64,000 bases of DNA from Pseudomonas koreensis (GCF_024169245.1 NZ_JALJWP010000001.1:806001-870000), one strand, 5' to 3'; positions 18,205 through 26,909 are shown, counted from the stretch's first letter. The notes: a model not told the origin generated them from the letters alone. Program-made: numbers and translations.

Positions 18205-20328
18205 TCAGCCAGGCAGCGCGCTCCAGTCGAACGGCTCGGCGAAGCGGATCGCATCCTCGGCCGTCAGCGGCCGTGCGACGAGGAAGCCCTGTACATACTC
18301 GCAGCCATGGGCTTGCAGCCACTGATATTGCTCAAGGGTTTCCACCCCTTCGGCGATCACCAAGAGACCGTATTGCTTGCACAGATCGATCACCATCCGC
18401 ACCAGCGACGCGTCGCGGGGCGAGCCCGGCAGACGCGCAATCAGCTGGCGGTCGAGTTTCAGTGTGTCCAGCTCCAGATCGCGCAGATGCGCCAGCGAAC
18501 ACGGCCCTGAACCGAAATCATCCAGCGCCACGCGCACCCCGAGATGGCGCAGCAGGCGCAGTTGTTTGCGGGTTTCGTCCGGGTTCTGCATCAGCGCGTC
18601 TTCGGTGATTTCAACTTCCAGTTGCCGGGGCTCCAAGGCATGTCGCTCTATGACCTGGCGCAGCTCAGTGACCAGGTTCGGCAGGCCGAACTGGGTGTTG
18701 CTCAGGCTCACCCCGAGCACCAGATCGTCACCGAATAGCGATTCCCAGGCTTTGCGCTGGCCGGCGCCATGGTGATAGATCCAGCTGCCAAGGCGACTGA
18801 TCAAGCGCGCCTCTTCCAGCAACGGCAGAAACAGCCCCGGCGGCACATCGCCGACACTCGGATGCTGCCAGCGCAGCAACGCTTCGAACCCCCGAGTCTG
18901 CCCGCTACCGATCGCTACCTGCGGCTGATAGACCAGATTGAAATCGCGATTTTCGATGGCCTCGCGCACGCTGTCTTCCAGCATCAGGCGTGAGCGGGCG
19001 CGGCCATTCATTTCAGGGTCGTAGAAGCGATATTGCTGACGCCCGGCGCGCTTGGCTTCGTACATGGCAATGTCCGAGGCGCGCAGCAAACCGTCGAGAT
19101 TGCGCCCACAGTCGGGATAGGTGGCGATACCGATACTGGCGCCAAGGACAATATCGAGACCTTCGATCTGCTGACAGACCGATACCCGCTCGATGAGCTT
19201 CTCGGCAATCTTCGCCGCTTGCTCGGGAAATTCCAGATCCAGCAGCGCAGTGAATTCATCGCCGCCCATGCGCGCCAGGATATCGAACGGCCGCAGACAC
19301 GCCTTCAACTGCTCGGAAACCCAGCGCAACACGCGATCGCCGGCGTCATGGCCGAGGGAATCGTTGACCCGCTTGAAACCGTCGAGATCGAGATAAAGCA
19401 GCACCCAGCTACTGTCGCTGCGTTCGCCGCGCAACAGCAGGTTTTCCACGGTCTGGTAGAAACCCCGCCGGTTGAGCAGTCCGGTCAGCGGATCGGTCAC
19501 CGCCTGAAACTCCAGTTGCTGGTGCAAGTGACGCACCACTGACATGTCCAGCACAGTCACTACCATCGCGTGCTGCTCTGAGGACAGCGGCGCACAGGAC
19601 AACGCCACCGGCACTTGCTGCCCGGGCGCCGTGCGCAATAACGCATCATGCAGACGCAGGGTCTCGCCACGTTGATAACCGGCATAAAACTCGGAATCGG
19701 CCCACAACGGAATGTGCGGCTTCTGCAGGAAATCGAGAAATTCCTTGCCTTCCAGCTCTTTGACCGGCGCATTGAGCAGCCGCGAAATCGCCGGGTTGGC
19801 AAAGCGGATCACACCGTCCTCGCTCAGCACCAGAATGCCCTCGGCAGCGTTGTCCAGCACGGAAGCATTGAAGGCGCGCGCCACTTCCAGGTCATGACTC
19901 AAGCGCTGCAGCGCCCGGCGATTGCGCTGGTGTTCGAGCAACGCCTGGACCTTGGGCTTGAGAATTTGTGGGTCGAACGGTTTGAACAGGTAATCCACCG
20001 CACCGCTGGCATAGCCCTTGATCACGGCATCCTGGGACTGCTCGTTGGCGGTGAGGAAGATGATCGGCGTCAGCCGTGTGCGCTGACTGCCGCGCATCAG
20101 CCGCGCGACCTCGAAACCGTCCATGCCGGGCATCTGCACATCGAGCAGGACCAGATCGATATCGTGCTTGAGTAAAAGGTTGAGCGCCTCGAAACCGGAG
20201 GCGGCCGTCATCACCTGCCAATCCTGACGCTGCAACAATGCGCGCATGCTGATCAGGTTTTCGGGGTAATCATCGACGATCAAAAGGACCGAGCTGCCTT
20301 CACCTGGCTGGGGTTGCGCGCATTCCAT
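18205..20328 (-). CDS. response regulator with REC, PAS, GGDEF and EAL domains
   Basis: This 707-residue cytoplasmic protein couples phosphorelay input to cyclic-di-GMP turnover. REC (about 12-128) has Asp63 as phosphoacceptor in LDVQMPGMDG and Lys116 in LFKPFDP. A PAS domain follows (NAAEGILVLSEDGVIRFANP). GGDEF is intact (ARMGGDEFTALL) with an RxxD inhibitory site (RPFD) five residues before it. EAL is intact (GFEALLRWQHP), with DDFGSG, KLDR and AEGVET. However, the metal-ligand Asn of the usual NLS motif is Ser (GVSLSNTQF), so phosphodiesterase activity may be weak. No histidine kinase is adjacent. The ATG at 20328 follows AAGAGAAG; an alternative start lies at 20361. Confidence 0.9.
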   Translation of the reverse strand: MECAQPQPGEGSSVLLIVDDYPENLISMRALLQRQDWQVMTAASGFEALNLLLKHDIDLVLLDVQMPGMDGFEVARLMRGSQRTRLTPIIFLTANEQSQDAVIKGYASGAVDYLFKPFDPQILKPKVQALLEHQRNRRALQRLSHDLEVARAFNASVLDNAAEGILVLSEDGVIRFANPAISRLLNAPVKELEGKEFLDFLQKPHIPLWADSEFYAGYQRGETLRLHDALLRTAPGQQVPVALSCAPLSSEQHAMVVTVLDMSVVRHLHQQLEFQAVTDPLTGLLNRRGFYQTVENLLLRGERSDSSWVLLYLDLDGFKRVNDSLGHDAGDRVLRWVSEQLKACLRPFDILARMGGDEFTALLDLEFPEQAAKIAEKLIERVSVCQQIEGLDIVLGASIGIATYPDCGRNLDGLLRASDIAMYEAKRAGRQQYRFYDPEMNGRARSRLMLEDSVREAIENRDFNLVYQPQVAIGSGQTRGFEALLRWQHPSVGDVPPGLFLPLLEEARLISRLGSWIYHHGAGQRKAWESLFGDDLVLGVSLSNTQFGLPNLVTELRQVIERHALEPRQLEVEITEDALMQNPDETRKQLRLLRHLGVRVALDDFGSGPCSLAHLRDLELDTLKLDRQLIARLPGSPRDASLVRMVIDLCKQYGLLVIAEGVETLEQYQWLQAHGCEYVQGFLVARPLTAEDAIRFAEPFDWSALPG

Positions 20329-20541
20329 GCTGCTTCTCTTATCGGGACCGGTGGCCGGCAAAACTGTAGACGTACTGAGCCTTCACTCTAGTCGCGGATG
20401 CCGCAAAGCAGAAGCTGTCGTCGCGCCATCAGTTGGCCAATGTTCCGCCGAGCCGACTAACGGTCGACTCTACAGCCCCCGAAAACCGGGCAGGATGGCA
20501 CTTCGACAGGATGTTGACGTCAATCATCCGCCAGACGGGCA

Positions 20542-20570
20542 TTAACAAAAATTGCCGCTACGCTTATAAA
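20542..20570 (+). promoter_or_regulatory. predicted sigma70 promoter of the alginate lyase gene
   Basis: TTAACA (20542-20547) and TATAAA (20565-20570) are spaced 17 bp apart, 71 bp before the start codon. A small hairpin (GGCGC/GCGCC) follows in the leader. Apart from this promoter, nothing else was recognised between 20329 and 20641. Confidence 0.6.
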
Positions 20571-20641
20571 GGCGCCCCGAAAAGGCGCGGGCTAGAGCTT
20601 CTGGCACCCGCGTTCAGGATGAACCGAGTGGAAGAACCGAC

Positions 20642-21310
20642 ATGATCGATCTCGCAACCTGGAACCTCAGCGTTCCCGTTGGCAGCCCGCCCTACACTGT
20701 CGAAACCGAAAAACTGGTGAATGGCTTCAAGGATCAATACTTCCATTCCGATACCGGGACCTTGTTCTTCTGGTCCCCGGTAACCGGGTCAAAAACCGAA
20801 AACGCCATCTACCCGCGTACCGAACTGCGCGAGACCTACAGCAATGGCACCCTGCGCAACTGGTACTACCCGGACGCCGACAACCTGCTGCGCGCCACCC
20901 TCACGGTGAACAAGGTGCCCAGCTCCGGCAAGATCGTCATCGGCCAGATTCACGCCTATGAAAGCCAGCGGCCGATGGTCAAGCTCGAATATCAGTACAA
21001 AGAGAAAACCCAGGCGGGCAATCTGGTGATCAAGGTGCGCATGCGCCCCGATGACGAAGAAAGCCGTGTCATTACCCTCGCCACAGGTATCAAGCTCGAT
21101 CGCGAATTCAACTACCTGATCCACCTCAGCCCCGGCGGCGCGTTGGGTGTGAGTGCAGCGGGTTATCAGTGGGATTCACAGATCAGCGCGACGTGGCGGG
21201 ACAAGCCGTTGTACTTCAAGGCCGGGGTGTATGTGCAGGACAACACCGGGTACACCAGTGAGGGTGGGCAGGTGACCTTCTCCAAACTCGACATCGATCA
21301 CGACAAATAA
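20642..21310 (+). CDS. polysaccharide lyase family 7 (alginate lyase)
   Basis: This 222-residue protein shows all three PL7 catalytic blocks: RTELRE (59-64), QIH (102-104) and YFKAGVYVQ (191-199), with the catalytic His104 and Tyr197 by family analogy. PL7 enzymes cut alginate or related uronate polymers by beta-elimination. There is no signal peptide; the protein begins MIDLATWNLSVPVG, so it is cytoplasmic or leaves by a non-classical route. A similar signal-less PL7 enzyme is known from P. aeruginosa (PA1167, from memory). The neighbouring gene on the other strand is a c-di-GMP regulator, a signal that governs alginate synthesis, but the two are divergent. Confidence 0.9.
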   Translation: MIDLATWNLSVPVGSPPYTVETEKLVNGFKDQYFHSDTGTLFFWSPVTGSKTENAIYPRTELRETYSNGTLRNWYYPDADNLLRATLTVNKVPSSGKIVIGQIHAYESQRPMVKLEYQYKEKTQAGNLVIKVRMRPDDEESRVITLATGIKLDREFNYLIHLSPGGALGVSAAGYQWDSQISATWRDKPLYFKAGVYVQDNTGYTSEGGQVTFSKLDIDHDK

Positions 21311-21344
21311 ATCTCCTGGCACGCACTAACAGATCATAAAAACC

Positions 21345-21375
21345 GATAAAACGGCAGACTATATGAGTCTGCCGT
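21345..21375 (-). terminator. rho-independent terminator of the 21407-21802 gene
   Basis: A perfect 10-bp stem (ACGGCAGACT/AGTCTGCCGT, 21351-21375) with an ATATG loop is followed on the minus strand by TTTTATCGGTTTTT. It may also act on the converging alginate lyase transcript. Confidence 0.75.
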
Positions 21376-21406
21376 GCTGCATCAGACCGATGTCAGCCGC
21401 GGTTTC

Positions 21407-21802
21407 CTAGAACTCAAAATCGCCTTTTACGGAAAAGACTCCTTCCTCAGATAGATTAAAGACCCCTTTTGGACGGTCTCCGCCTTTGGTCAAACGAAAA
21501 GTACCACTCGCATTTTTATCACCGCTTACCCAATCAAATTCTAAATGAGCCCAAATTGGACCATGATCATTCCCCTCTAGTTTGTATTCCTCACCAGCGA
21601 CGAGATCTTTTTTAAACTTAACTCCCATATAATATTCGTGACCTCCGAAAGTCCTATACTTGGGATTAAGATAGAAAAACTCTTTGTCAGAGTACAAACC
21701 TTCATTTTTAAGATTAAGCGGGTGAGAACCATACTCTGGATGTTTGTAAGTGATATTAAGGTCACCCGCAACTCGTTTATCAACTTCCAGTTCGATTTTC
21801 AT
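21407..21802 (-). CDS. small unknown protein under a lux-box-like promoter
   Basis: I do not recognise this 131-residue protein. It begins MKIELEVDKRVAGDLNITYK, has no signal peptide or membrane segment, is rich in charged and aromatic residues, and alternates as expected for beta strands (EYYMGVKFKKD; IWAHLEFDWVSG; GVFSVKGDFEF). The coding sequence is markedly more AT-rich than neighbouring genes, which suggests acquisition by transfer. A ribosome-binding site (AGGACGAAG) precedes the ATG. A 20-bp lux-box palindrome lies 57 bp upstream and a strong terminator follows. It is divergent from another small unknown gene with its own lux box. Secreted or toxin/lectin-like roles are possible but unsupported. 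Confidence 0.75.
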   Translation of the reverse strand: MKIELEVDKRVAGDLNITYKHPEYGSHPLNLKNEGLYSDKEFFYLNPKYRTFGGHEYYMGVKFKKDLVAGEEYKLEGNDHGPIWAHLEFDWVSGDKNASGTFRLTKGGDRPKGVFNLSEEGVFSVKGDFEF

Positions 21803-21859
21803 TTCTTCGTCCTACAAAATAAATGAATTCAAAGATTAGTGTTTCGACTGGACCGGCAC

Positions 21860-21879
21860 ACCTGTCATATCTGACAGGT
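21860..21879 (-). promoter_or_regulatory. lux-box-like operator (copy 1)
   Basis: ACCTGTCATATCTGACAGGT has perfect 8-bp inverted arms around TATC. The outer half-sites match the Vibrio lux box (ACCTGTAGGATCGTACAGGT) at the positions LuxR-type proteins contact. A -10-like TAATCT lies about 21 bp downstream on the minus strand, so the box would overlap the -35 of the 21802 gene. Confidence 0.7.
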
Positions 21880-22129
21880 TTTTATATCAAGAAGACATAT
21901 ACTTAACACCTTTAATAGCCAAACTCTCCGCTGATCTGCTATTCCCCGCCAATTTACTGCGCTCATTCAAGTGCAGAAAAATCTGAAACCCCATCTGATG
22001 ACCGGGTTTCCCTCAGAGGTTACCAGCGGGCGATGGCGTCGAATTACTTCTCGAGGTATCCGAAATCTGTTGACCACTACACTTCCATATTTCCTTTAAG
22101 TATAAAACTCATCGCAAAAAGGCCTAAAT

Positions 22130-22149
22130 ACCTGTCAACTCTGACAGGT
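22130..22149 (+). promoter_or_regulatory. lux-box-like operator (copy 2)
   Basis: ACCTGTCAACTCTGACAGGT repeats the same 8-bp arms around ACTC. A -10-like CATAAC (22169-22174) begins 19 bp after the box. It lies 101 bp before the start codon at 22251. Confidence 0.7.
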
Positions 22150-22250
22150 GACGAAATGTGTGCAACTCCATAACCTCACTTCGGCAATATAAAAAGGGAA
22201 GGGGAAACTCGTCTTTTCACCACTCATCACCACAATGAAGGAGAAACTTC

Positions 22251-22613
22251 ATGGGCCAAGTTAACCCGAACGGAATTTACAATGGTCGCGTATTCGATAG
22301 CGGCGCGAGCAATGAAGCATCCCTCACAATCACAGCATCGGATCCGGAGAAGGGCAACATTAGTCAAGCCAGCATGCAGTATTACGGTATGAACTGGACA
22401 GTAACTGGCTTTTTCGCTTATGCGAACCTGACAGATGAATCCCCTGTATCCTTTAATCTTCGAGCGGAAGTAAACAGCGGGGAACACAACGTACACACCA
22501 TCAGCTTGCGATCGCCTGATAGAAACTATTCCCGCTTGGAGGGCACAGTTCATGTAGACCGCGGGGGGCCGAATGTGGGTAAAACCTACAACATCGAATT
22601 TACAAAAAAATGA
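22251..22613 (+). CDS. small unknown beta-rich protein under a lux-box-like promoter
   Basis: I do not recognise this 120-residue protein with confidence. It begins MGQVNPNGIYNGRVFDSG after a strong GAAGGAG, has no signal peptide, and its pattern (SLTITASDPEKGNISQASMQ; MNWTVTGFFAYANL; PVSFNLRAEV) suggests a small beta barrel or sandwich. There is faint resemblance to avidin-like barrels, too weak for a call. Base composition is lower in GC than the housekeeping genes around it. A lux-box palindrome lies upstream, and a bidirectional terminator follows before fba. It forms a divergent pair with the gene at 21407-21802. Confidence 0.75.
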   Translation: MGQVNPNGIYNGRVFDSGASNEASLTITASDPEKGNISQASMQYYGMNWTVTGFFAYANLTDESPVSFNLRAEVNSGEHNVHTISLRSPDRNYSRLEGTVHVDRGGPNVGKTYNIEFTKK

Positions 22614-22629
22614 TCTCGTCCTAAAGCGT

Positions 22630-22657
22630 AAAAAACCCGTCTCACGACGGGTTTTTT
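22630..22657. terminator. bidirectional rho-independent terminator
   Basis: CCCGTC/GACGGG stem around TCAC with A6 on the left and T6 on the right. It can end both the 22251-22613 transcript and the minus-strand fba transcript. Confidence 0.85.
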
Positions 22658-22681
22658 ATTACCACTTAGAACTGTAATGAA

Positions 22682-23746
22682 TCAGTTGACCTTCGCGTTC
22701 AGCTCACCCTTCAGATAACGCTGGTACATCGCTTCCAGCGAAATCGGTTTGATCTTCGAAGCATTACCGGCAGTACCGAACGCTTCATAACGAGCGATAC
22801 ACACGTCACGCATCGCAGTCACGGTGGCACCGAAGAATTTACGTGGGTCGAATTCGCTCGGGTTGGTGGCCATCAGGCGGCGCATGGCACCGGTGGATGC
22901 CAGGCGCAGGTCGGTGTCGATGTTGACCTTGCGCACGCCGTGCTTGATGCCTTCGACGATTTCTTCAACCGGGACGCCGTAGGTTTCTTTGATGTCGCCG
23001 CCGTACTGGTTGATGATCGCCAGCCACTCTTGTGGCACGGAGGACGAACCGTGCATCACCAGGTGAGTGTTCGGGATGCGCTTGTGGATTTCCTTGATGC
23101 GGTCGATCGCCAGCACGTCACCGGTCGGTGGCTTGGTGAATTTGTAGGCGCCGTGGCTGGTGCCGATGGCGATCGCCAGGGCGTCGACCTGGGTGCGCTT
23201 GACGAAGTCAGCGGCTTCTTCCGGGTCGGTCAGCATCTGGCTGTGATCCAGAACGCCTTCAGCGCCGATGCCGTCTTCTTCACCGGCCATGCCGGTTTCC
23301 AGCGAACCCAGGCAGCCCAGCTCGCCTTCTACCGAAACGCCGCAGGCATGAGCCATGGCCACAGTTTGTTGGGTAACGCGGACGTTGTAGTCGTAGTCGG
23401 TCGGGGTCTTGCCGTCTTCGCCCAGCGAGCCATCCATCATCACCGAGCTGAAGCCCAGTTGAATCGAGCGCTGGCAAACGTCAGGGCTGGTGCCGTGGTC
23501 CTGGTGCATGCACACCGGGATGTGCGGGAATTCTTCGATCGCGGCGAGGATCAGGTGACGCAGGAATGGCGCGCCGGCGTATTTGCGAGCGCCGGCCGAA
23601 GCCTGGACGATCACCGGGGAGTCAGTCTTGTCAGCGGCTTCCATGATCGCGCGCATCTGCTCAAGGTTGTTGACGTTGAAAGCTGGAACGCCGTAGCCGA
23701 ACTCGGCTGCGTGGTCCAGCATCTGGCGCATGCTGATAAGTGCCAT
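22682..23746 (-). CDS. fba: class II fructose-1,6-bisphosphate aldolase
   Basis: This 354-residue zinc enzyme splits or forms fructose-1,6-bisphosphate in the cytoplasm; in pseudomonads it mainly serves gluconeogenesis and triose recycling. The zinc and catalytic segment [20 protein letters not shown] and [18 protein letters not shown] are clear, as are [14 protein letters not shown] and [18 protein letters not shown] for metal and phosphate binding. Its length fits the longer class II group (Calvin-cycle type). It is the last gene of the tkt-epd-pgk-fba group but is separated from the preceding lipoprotein genes by a REPIN, so it probably has its own promoter. Confidence 0.95.
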   Translation of the reverse strand: MALISMRQMLDHAAEFGYGVPAFNVNNLEQMRAIMEAADKTDSPVIVQASAGARKYAGAPFLRHLILAAIEEFPHIPVCMHQDHGTSPDVCQRSIQLGFSSVMMDGSLGEDGKTPTDYDYNVRVTQQTVAMAHACGVSVEGELGCLGSLETGMAGEEDGIGAEGVLDHSQMLTDPEEAADFVKRTQVDALAIAIGTSHGAYKFTKPPTGDVLAIDRIKEIHKRIPNTHLVMHGSSSVPQEWLAIINQYGGDIKETYGVPVEEIVEGIKHGVRKVNIDTDLRLASTGAMRRLMATNPSEFDPRKFFGATVTAMRDVCIARYEAFGTAGNASKIKPISLEAMYQRYLKGELNAKVN

Positions 23747-23888
23747 TGTGTGTGTCTCTCCCGGTTGAGGGTCGTTGATCGTGCCAGCCTGCCGGAGCGG
23801 CGGCGGCTATTCAAGTTAATGCAGATCGGGGATTGAGGCCCGGTCTGGTGATTCGATAAAGCATAATCCTGAGAACTACACAGATCCC

Positions 23889-23978
23889 CTGTAGGAGTGA
23901 GCCTGCTCGCGATAGCTATCTTGCAGTCAAGATTGCAGCGACTGTCATACCGCTATCGCGAGCAGGCTCACTCCTACA
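23889..23978. repeat. REPIN, family A variant (GTAGGAGTGAGCC)
   Basis: Inverted arms CTGTAGGAGTGAGCCTGCTC and complement flank a loop with a partial inverted repeat (CTTGCAGTC/GATTGCAG). It sits between the MliC-type gene and fba. Confidence 0.87.
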
Positions 23979-23998
23979 ATGGGCCTGCGGTGTTGCAA

Positions 23999-24331
23999 TT
24001 ACTCGGCTTTGCATCCACGGCCTATCAGGTCATTGGTGGCGACCCAGTACACCAGGCCTTCGTCACCCTTGACGTGAAACGCCAGCATGCCATCGCTGTA
24101 CAGCGTGCCCGAGGCGCCCGGCTCTTCTTTCAGGCGATAGACCTGATCACCGCCGCCGAGACGAACGTCGACTTCCTTTTGGCCGGCATCGGCGTAACGC
24201 CACAACACCTTGGCCTGGCTGTCGCAGGTCCAGGTTGTCCAGTTGTCCGCCGGGGCCGACGACTGAAACAGGTTCAACTGCGCGCAACCGCCCAACAATG
24301 CCAGCGCCGCAATGGCGATCAAGCCTTTCAT
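23999..24331 (-). CDS. MliC-family lipoprotein (c-type lysozyme inhibitor domain)
   Basis: This 110-residue lipoprotein has a signal peptide with lipobox LGGC (Cys16) and the MliC signature: WTCDSQAKVLWRYADAG near the start and the conserved VYWVATNDLIGRGC close to the C-terminus. MliC proteins sit on the envelope and inhibit c-type lysozyme by inserting a loop into its active site. Whether this one inhibits lysozyme is inferred from family. It follows a second lipoprotein gene by 57 bp in the same direction, downstream of pgk. Confidence 0.83.
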   Translation of the reverse strand: MKGLIAIAALALLGGCAQLNLFQSSAPADNWTTWTCDSQAKVLWRYADAGQKEVDVRLGGGDQVYRLKEEPGASGTLYSDGMLAFHVKGDEGLVYWVATNDLIGRGCKAE

Positions 24332-24388
24332 CCGTGTTCCTCGACTGACGACACACGCCGCCAGCCCTGAGTTAAAGAGTCAGACCCG

Positions 24389-24610
24389 TCAAGGACAACC
24401 ATGTTCCTTGGCCGGGGTTTGCGTCTCGTATTTGTCCAGACCGTCCGGGCCCGAGCGCTTATTTAGCACCGGGTTGGTTTCGGCCTGCCAGTCGGCCTGA
24501 TAACAGCCCTTCTGCGGCTCGCTCGGTGCAGGCGTCGCTTCGGCCTTCGGGTTACCCCCGCAGGCCGCCAGCGTACCGCTCAGCAACAACAGCGCTAACG
24601 ACTTGACCAT
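24389..24610 (-). CDS. small lipoprotein of unknown function
   Basis: This 73-residue protein begins MVKSLALLLLSGTLAACGGN: a lipoprotein signal peptide with lipobox LAAC (Cys17). The mature part is short and polar (PKAEATPAPSEPQKGCYQAD and NKRSGPDGLDKYETQTPAKE) with two further cysteines that may pair. The start at 24610 follows GGAGTG; a longer frame to 24799 overlaps pgk and is rejected. It lies 34 bp after pgk and 57 bp before the MliC-type gene, so the three are probably co-transcribed. I cannot assign a function. Confidence 0.78.
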   Translation of the reverse strand: MVKSLALLLLSGTLAACGGNPKAEATPAPSEPQKGCYQADWQAETNPVLNKRSGPDGLDKYETQTPAKEHGCP

Positions 24611-24644
24611 GAAAACACTCCTTTGCCTGGCCAAACGGGCGGCC

Positions 24645-25808
24645 TCAGGCCTTGGCCCGGGTTTCCAGGACTTCAACGGCTGGCAGCACCTTGCCCTCGA
24701 CGAATTCGAGGAACGCGCCACCACCGGTGGAAATGTAGGAGATTTGCTCAGCCACGCCATATTTATCGATCGCCGCCAGGGTGTCGCCGCCGCCAGCAAT
24801 CGAGAATGCCGAGCTTTCAGCGATGGCCTGGGCGAGCACTTTGGTGCCGTTGCCGAACTGATCGAACTCGAACACGCCGACCGGGCCGTTCCACAGAATG
24901 GTTTTCGACGACTTCAGCAACTCGGCGAAGTTGGCTGCGGTTTGCGGGCCGATGTCGAGAATCATGTCGTCAGCCGCAACGTCAGCGATCAGCTTGACGG
25001 TAGCTTCGGCGCTTTCGGCAAATTCCTTGGCGACCACGACGTCAACCGGCAACGGCACGCTGACTTTCGCCGCGATTTCACGGGCGGTGTCGAGCAGGTC
25101 CGGTTCGTACAGCGACTTGCCGACCGGATGGCCAGCCGCGGCGAGGAAGGTGTTGGCGATGCCGCCGCCGACGATCAGTTGATCGCAGATCTGGCTCAGG
25201 CTGTTCAGCACGTCGAGTTTGGTCGACACCTTGGAGCCGGCCACGATGGCAGCCATCGGTTTGGCCGGCGCGCCGAGGGCTTTGCCCAGTGCGTCCAGTT
25301 CAGCGGCCAGCAGCGGGCCGGCGGCAGCGACTTTGGCGAACTTGGCTACACCATGCGTCGAACCTTCGGCGCGGTGAGCAGTACCGAAAGCGTCCATCAC
25401 GAACACGTCGCACAGGGCCGCGTATTGCTGAGCCAGGTCGTCGGCGTTCTTTTTCTCGCCCTTGTTGAAGCGCACGTTTTCGAACAGCACGATATCGCCA
25501 GCCTTGACCTCCACGCCACCGAGGTAGTCAGCCACCAGCGGCACTTCACGGCCCAGCGCTTTGCTCAGGTAGTCGGCGACAGGTTTCAGGCTGTTCTCGG
25601 CAGAGAACTCGCCTTCGGTAGGACGGCCCAGGTGCGAGCAGACCATCACTGCCGCGCCTTTTTCCAGGGCCAGCTTGATGGTCGGCAGCGAAGCCAGGAT
25701 GCGCGCGTCGCTGGTGACAACACCGTCCTTGACGGGGACGTTGAGGTCTTCGCGGATCAATACGCGCTTACCTTGCAGATCGAGGTCGGACATCTTCAAC
25801 ACGGTCAT
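24645..25808 (-). CDS. pgk: phosphoglycerate kinase
   Basis: This 387-residue cytoplasmic enzyme interconverts 1,3-bisphosphoglycerate and 3-phosphoglycerate with ADP/ATP. The N-terminal signature [31 protein letters not shown] and the C-terminal nucleotide segment [19 protein letters not shown] with [15 protein letters not shown] are present. The start at 25808 ([14 protein letters not shown]) gives the usual Pseudomonas length; an in-frame ATG nine bases upstream is less likely. It begins 12 bp after epd and is almost certainly co-transcribed with it. Confidence 0.96.
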   Translation of the reverse strand: MTVLKMSDLDLQGKRVLIREDLNVPVKDGVVTSDARILASLPTIKLALEKGAAVMVCSHLGRPTEGEFSAENSLKPVADYLSKALGREVPLVADYLGGVEVKAGDIVLFENVRFNKGEKKNADDLAQQYAALCDVFVMDAFGTAHRAEGSTHGVAKFAKVAAAGPLLAAELDALGKALGAPAKPMAAIVAGSKVSTKLDVLNSLSQICDQLIVGGGIANTFLAAAGHPVGKSLYEPDLLDTAREIAAKVSVPLPVDVVVAKEFAESAEATVKLIADVAADDMILDIGPQTAANFAELLKSSKTILWNGPVGVFEFDQFGNGTKVLAQAIAESSAFSIAGGGDTLAAIDKYGVAEQISYISTGGGAFLEFVEGKVLPAVEVLETRAKA

Positions 25809-25820
25809 GGGTCGCACTTC

Positions 25821-26873
25821 CTACGGTTTTTTTGAAGTTGCTGTTTGCAGATAGTGATCTGCAACGTCCAGCATTCGGTTGGCAAAACCCCACTCGTTGT
25901 CGAACCAGGCCAGGATGTTCACCAGTTTGGGACCGGAAACACGGGTCTGACTGGCATCGACGATGGCCGAATGTGGGTCATGGTTGAAATCACAGCTGGC
26001 GTGCGGCAACTCGGTGTAGGCCAGAAGGCCTTTGAGCGGGCCGCTGGTGGCGGCTTCGCGCAGGATCCGGTTGACCTCGTTGGCGTCAGTCGCCGTGGCG
26101 GTCTGCATCGTGATGTCGAGGCAGGACACGTTGACTGTCGGCACGCGCACGGCTTTGGCCTGAATTCGTCCGGCAAGTTCCGGCAGCAGGCGCTCGATAC
26201 CGCGTGCCAGACCAGTGGACACCGGGATCACCGACTGGAACGCCGAACGGGTGCGGCGCAGGTCTTCATGGTGATAGGCGTCGATCACCGGCTGATCGTT
26301 CATCGCCGAGTGAATCGTGGTGATCGACACGTAATCCAGACCGATCGCCTGATCGAGCAGGCGCAGCAGCGGCACGCCGCAGTTGGTGGTGCACGAGGCG
26401 TTGGACACCAGCAGCTCGTCGCCCGTCAGGCAGTCCTGATTGACGCCGTAGACGATGGTGGCGTCGACATCCGCTTCACTGGCCATCGGCTGCGAGAACA
26501 GCACACGCGGCGCGCCGGCATCGAGAAACCGCTGGCCATCGGCACGGGTGTGGTAAGCGCCGGAGCACTCGAGCACCAGATCGACGCCCAGCGACGCCCA
26601 ATCGATGCCTTCGGGGGTGGCACTGCGCAGGACCTTCACGCAGTCGCCATTGATATGCAGACAATCGCCCTCAACCCGCACTTCGCCCGGAAAACGGCCG
26701 TGGGTGGAGTCGAAGCGTGTCAGGTATTCGATGCTGGCCATGTCGGCAAGATCGTTGATCGCGACAATTTCAAACCCGGCCTTAGCGCCGCGCTCGAACA
26801 ACGCCCGCAAGACGCAACGACCAATGCGGCCGTAGCCGTTGAGTGCAACTTTGTAGGGATGCGGTTGAGGCAT
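25821..26873 (-). CDS. epd: erythrose-4-phosphate dehydrogenase
   Basis: This 350-residue enzyme of the GAPDH superfamily oxidises erythrose-4-phosphate to 4-phosphoerythronate, the entry to the DXP-dependent pyridoxal phosphate route. The N-terminal NAD fold is YKVALNGYGRIGRCVLRALF, and the catalytic cysteine is Cys161 in SNASCTTNCG. The text AMNDQPVIDAYHHEDLRRTR distinguishes Epd from glycolytic GAPDH. The start at 26873 (MPQPHPYKV) was chosen because the longer frame upstream runs into a REP pair. Its place between tkt and pgk is the conserved arrangement in gamma-proteobacteria; tkt provides the substrate. Confidence 0.93.
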   Translation of the reverse strand: MPQPHPYKVALNGYGRIGRCVLRALFERGAKAGFEIVAINDLADMASIEYLTRFDSTHGRFPGEVRVEGDCLHINGDCVKVLRSATPEGIDWASLGVDLVLECSGAYHTRADGQRFLDAGAPRVLFSQPMASEADVDATIVYGVNQDCLTGDELLVSNASCTTNCGVPLLRLLDQAIGLDYVSITTIHSAMNDQPVIDAYHHEDLRRTRSAFQSVIPVSTGLARGIERLLPELAGRIQAKAVRVPTVNVSCLDITMQTATATDANEVNRILREAATSGPLKGLLAYTELPHASCDFNHDPHSAIVDASQTRVSGPKLVNILAWFDNEWGFANRMLDVADHYLQTATSKKP

Positions 26874-26909
26874 GGGGTTCTCGATAGATTCGCTAACAAC
26901 ACAACCCCA

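Larger units (their letters stand above)
21803..22250. other. AT-rich divergent promoter region with two lux-box palindromes
   Basis: This 448-bp spacer holds no gene. It carries two 20-bp palindromes (21860-21879, 22130-22149), each facing one of the two divergent small genes. The 250 bp between them is AT-rich and shows no further element that I recognise. Confidence 0.7.

Noticed and set aside
22251..22613. Avidin-family protein
   Set aside because: Only a loose strand pattern matches; the biotin-contacting tryptophans and the usual motif spacing could not be aligned.
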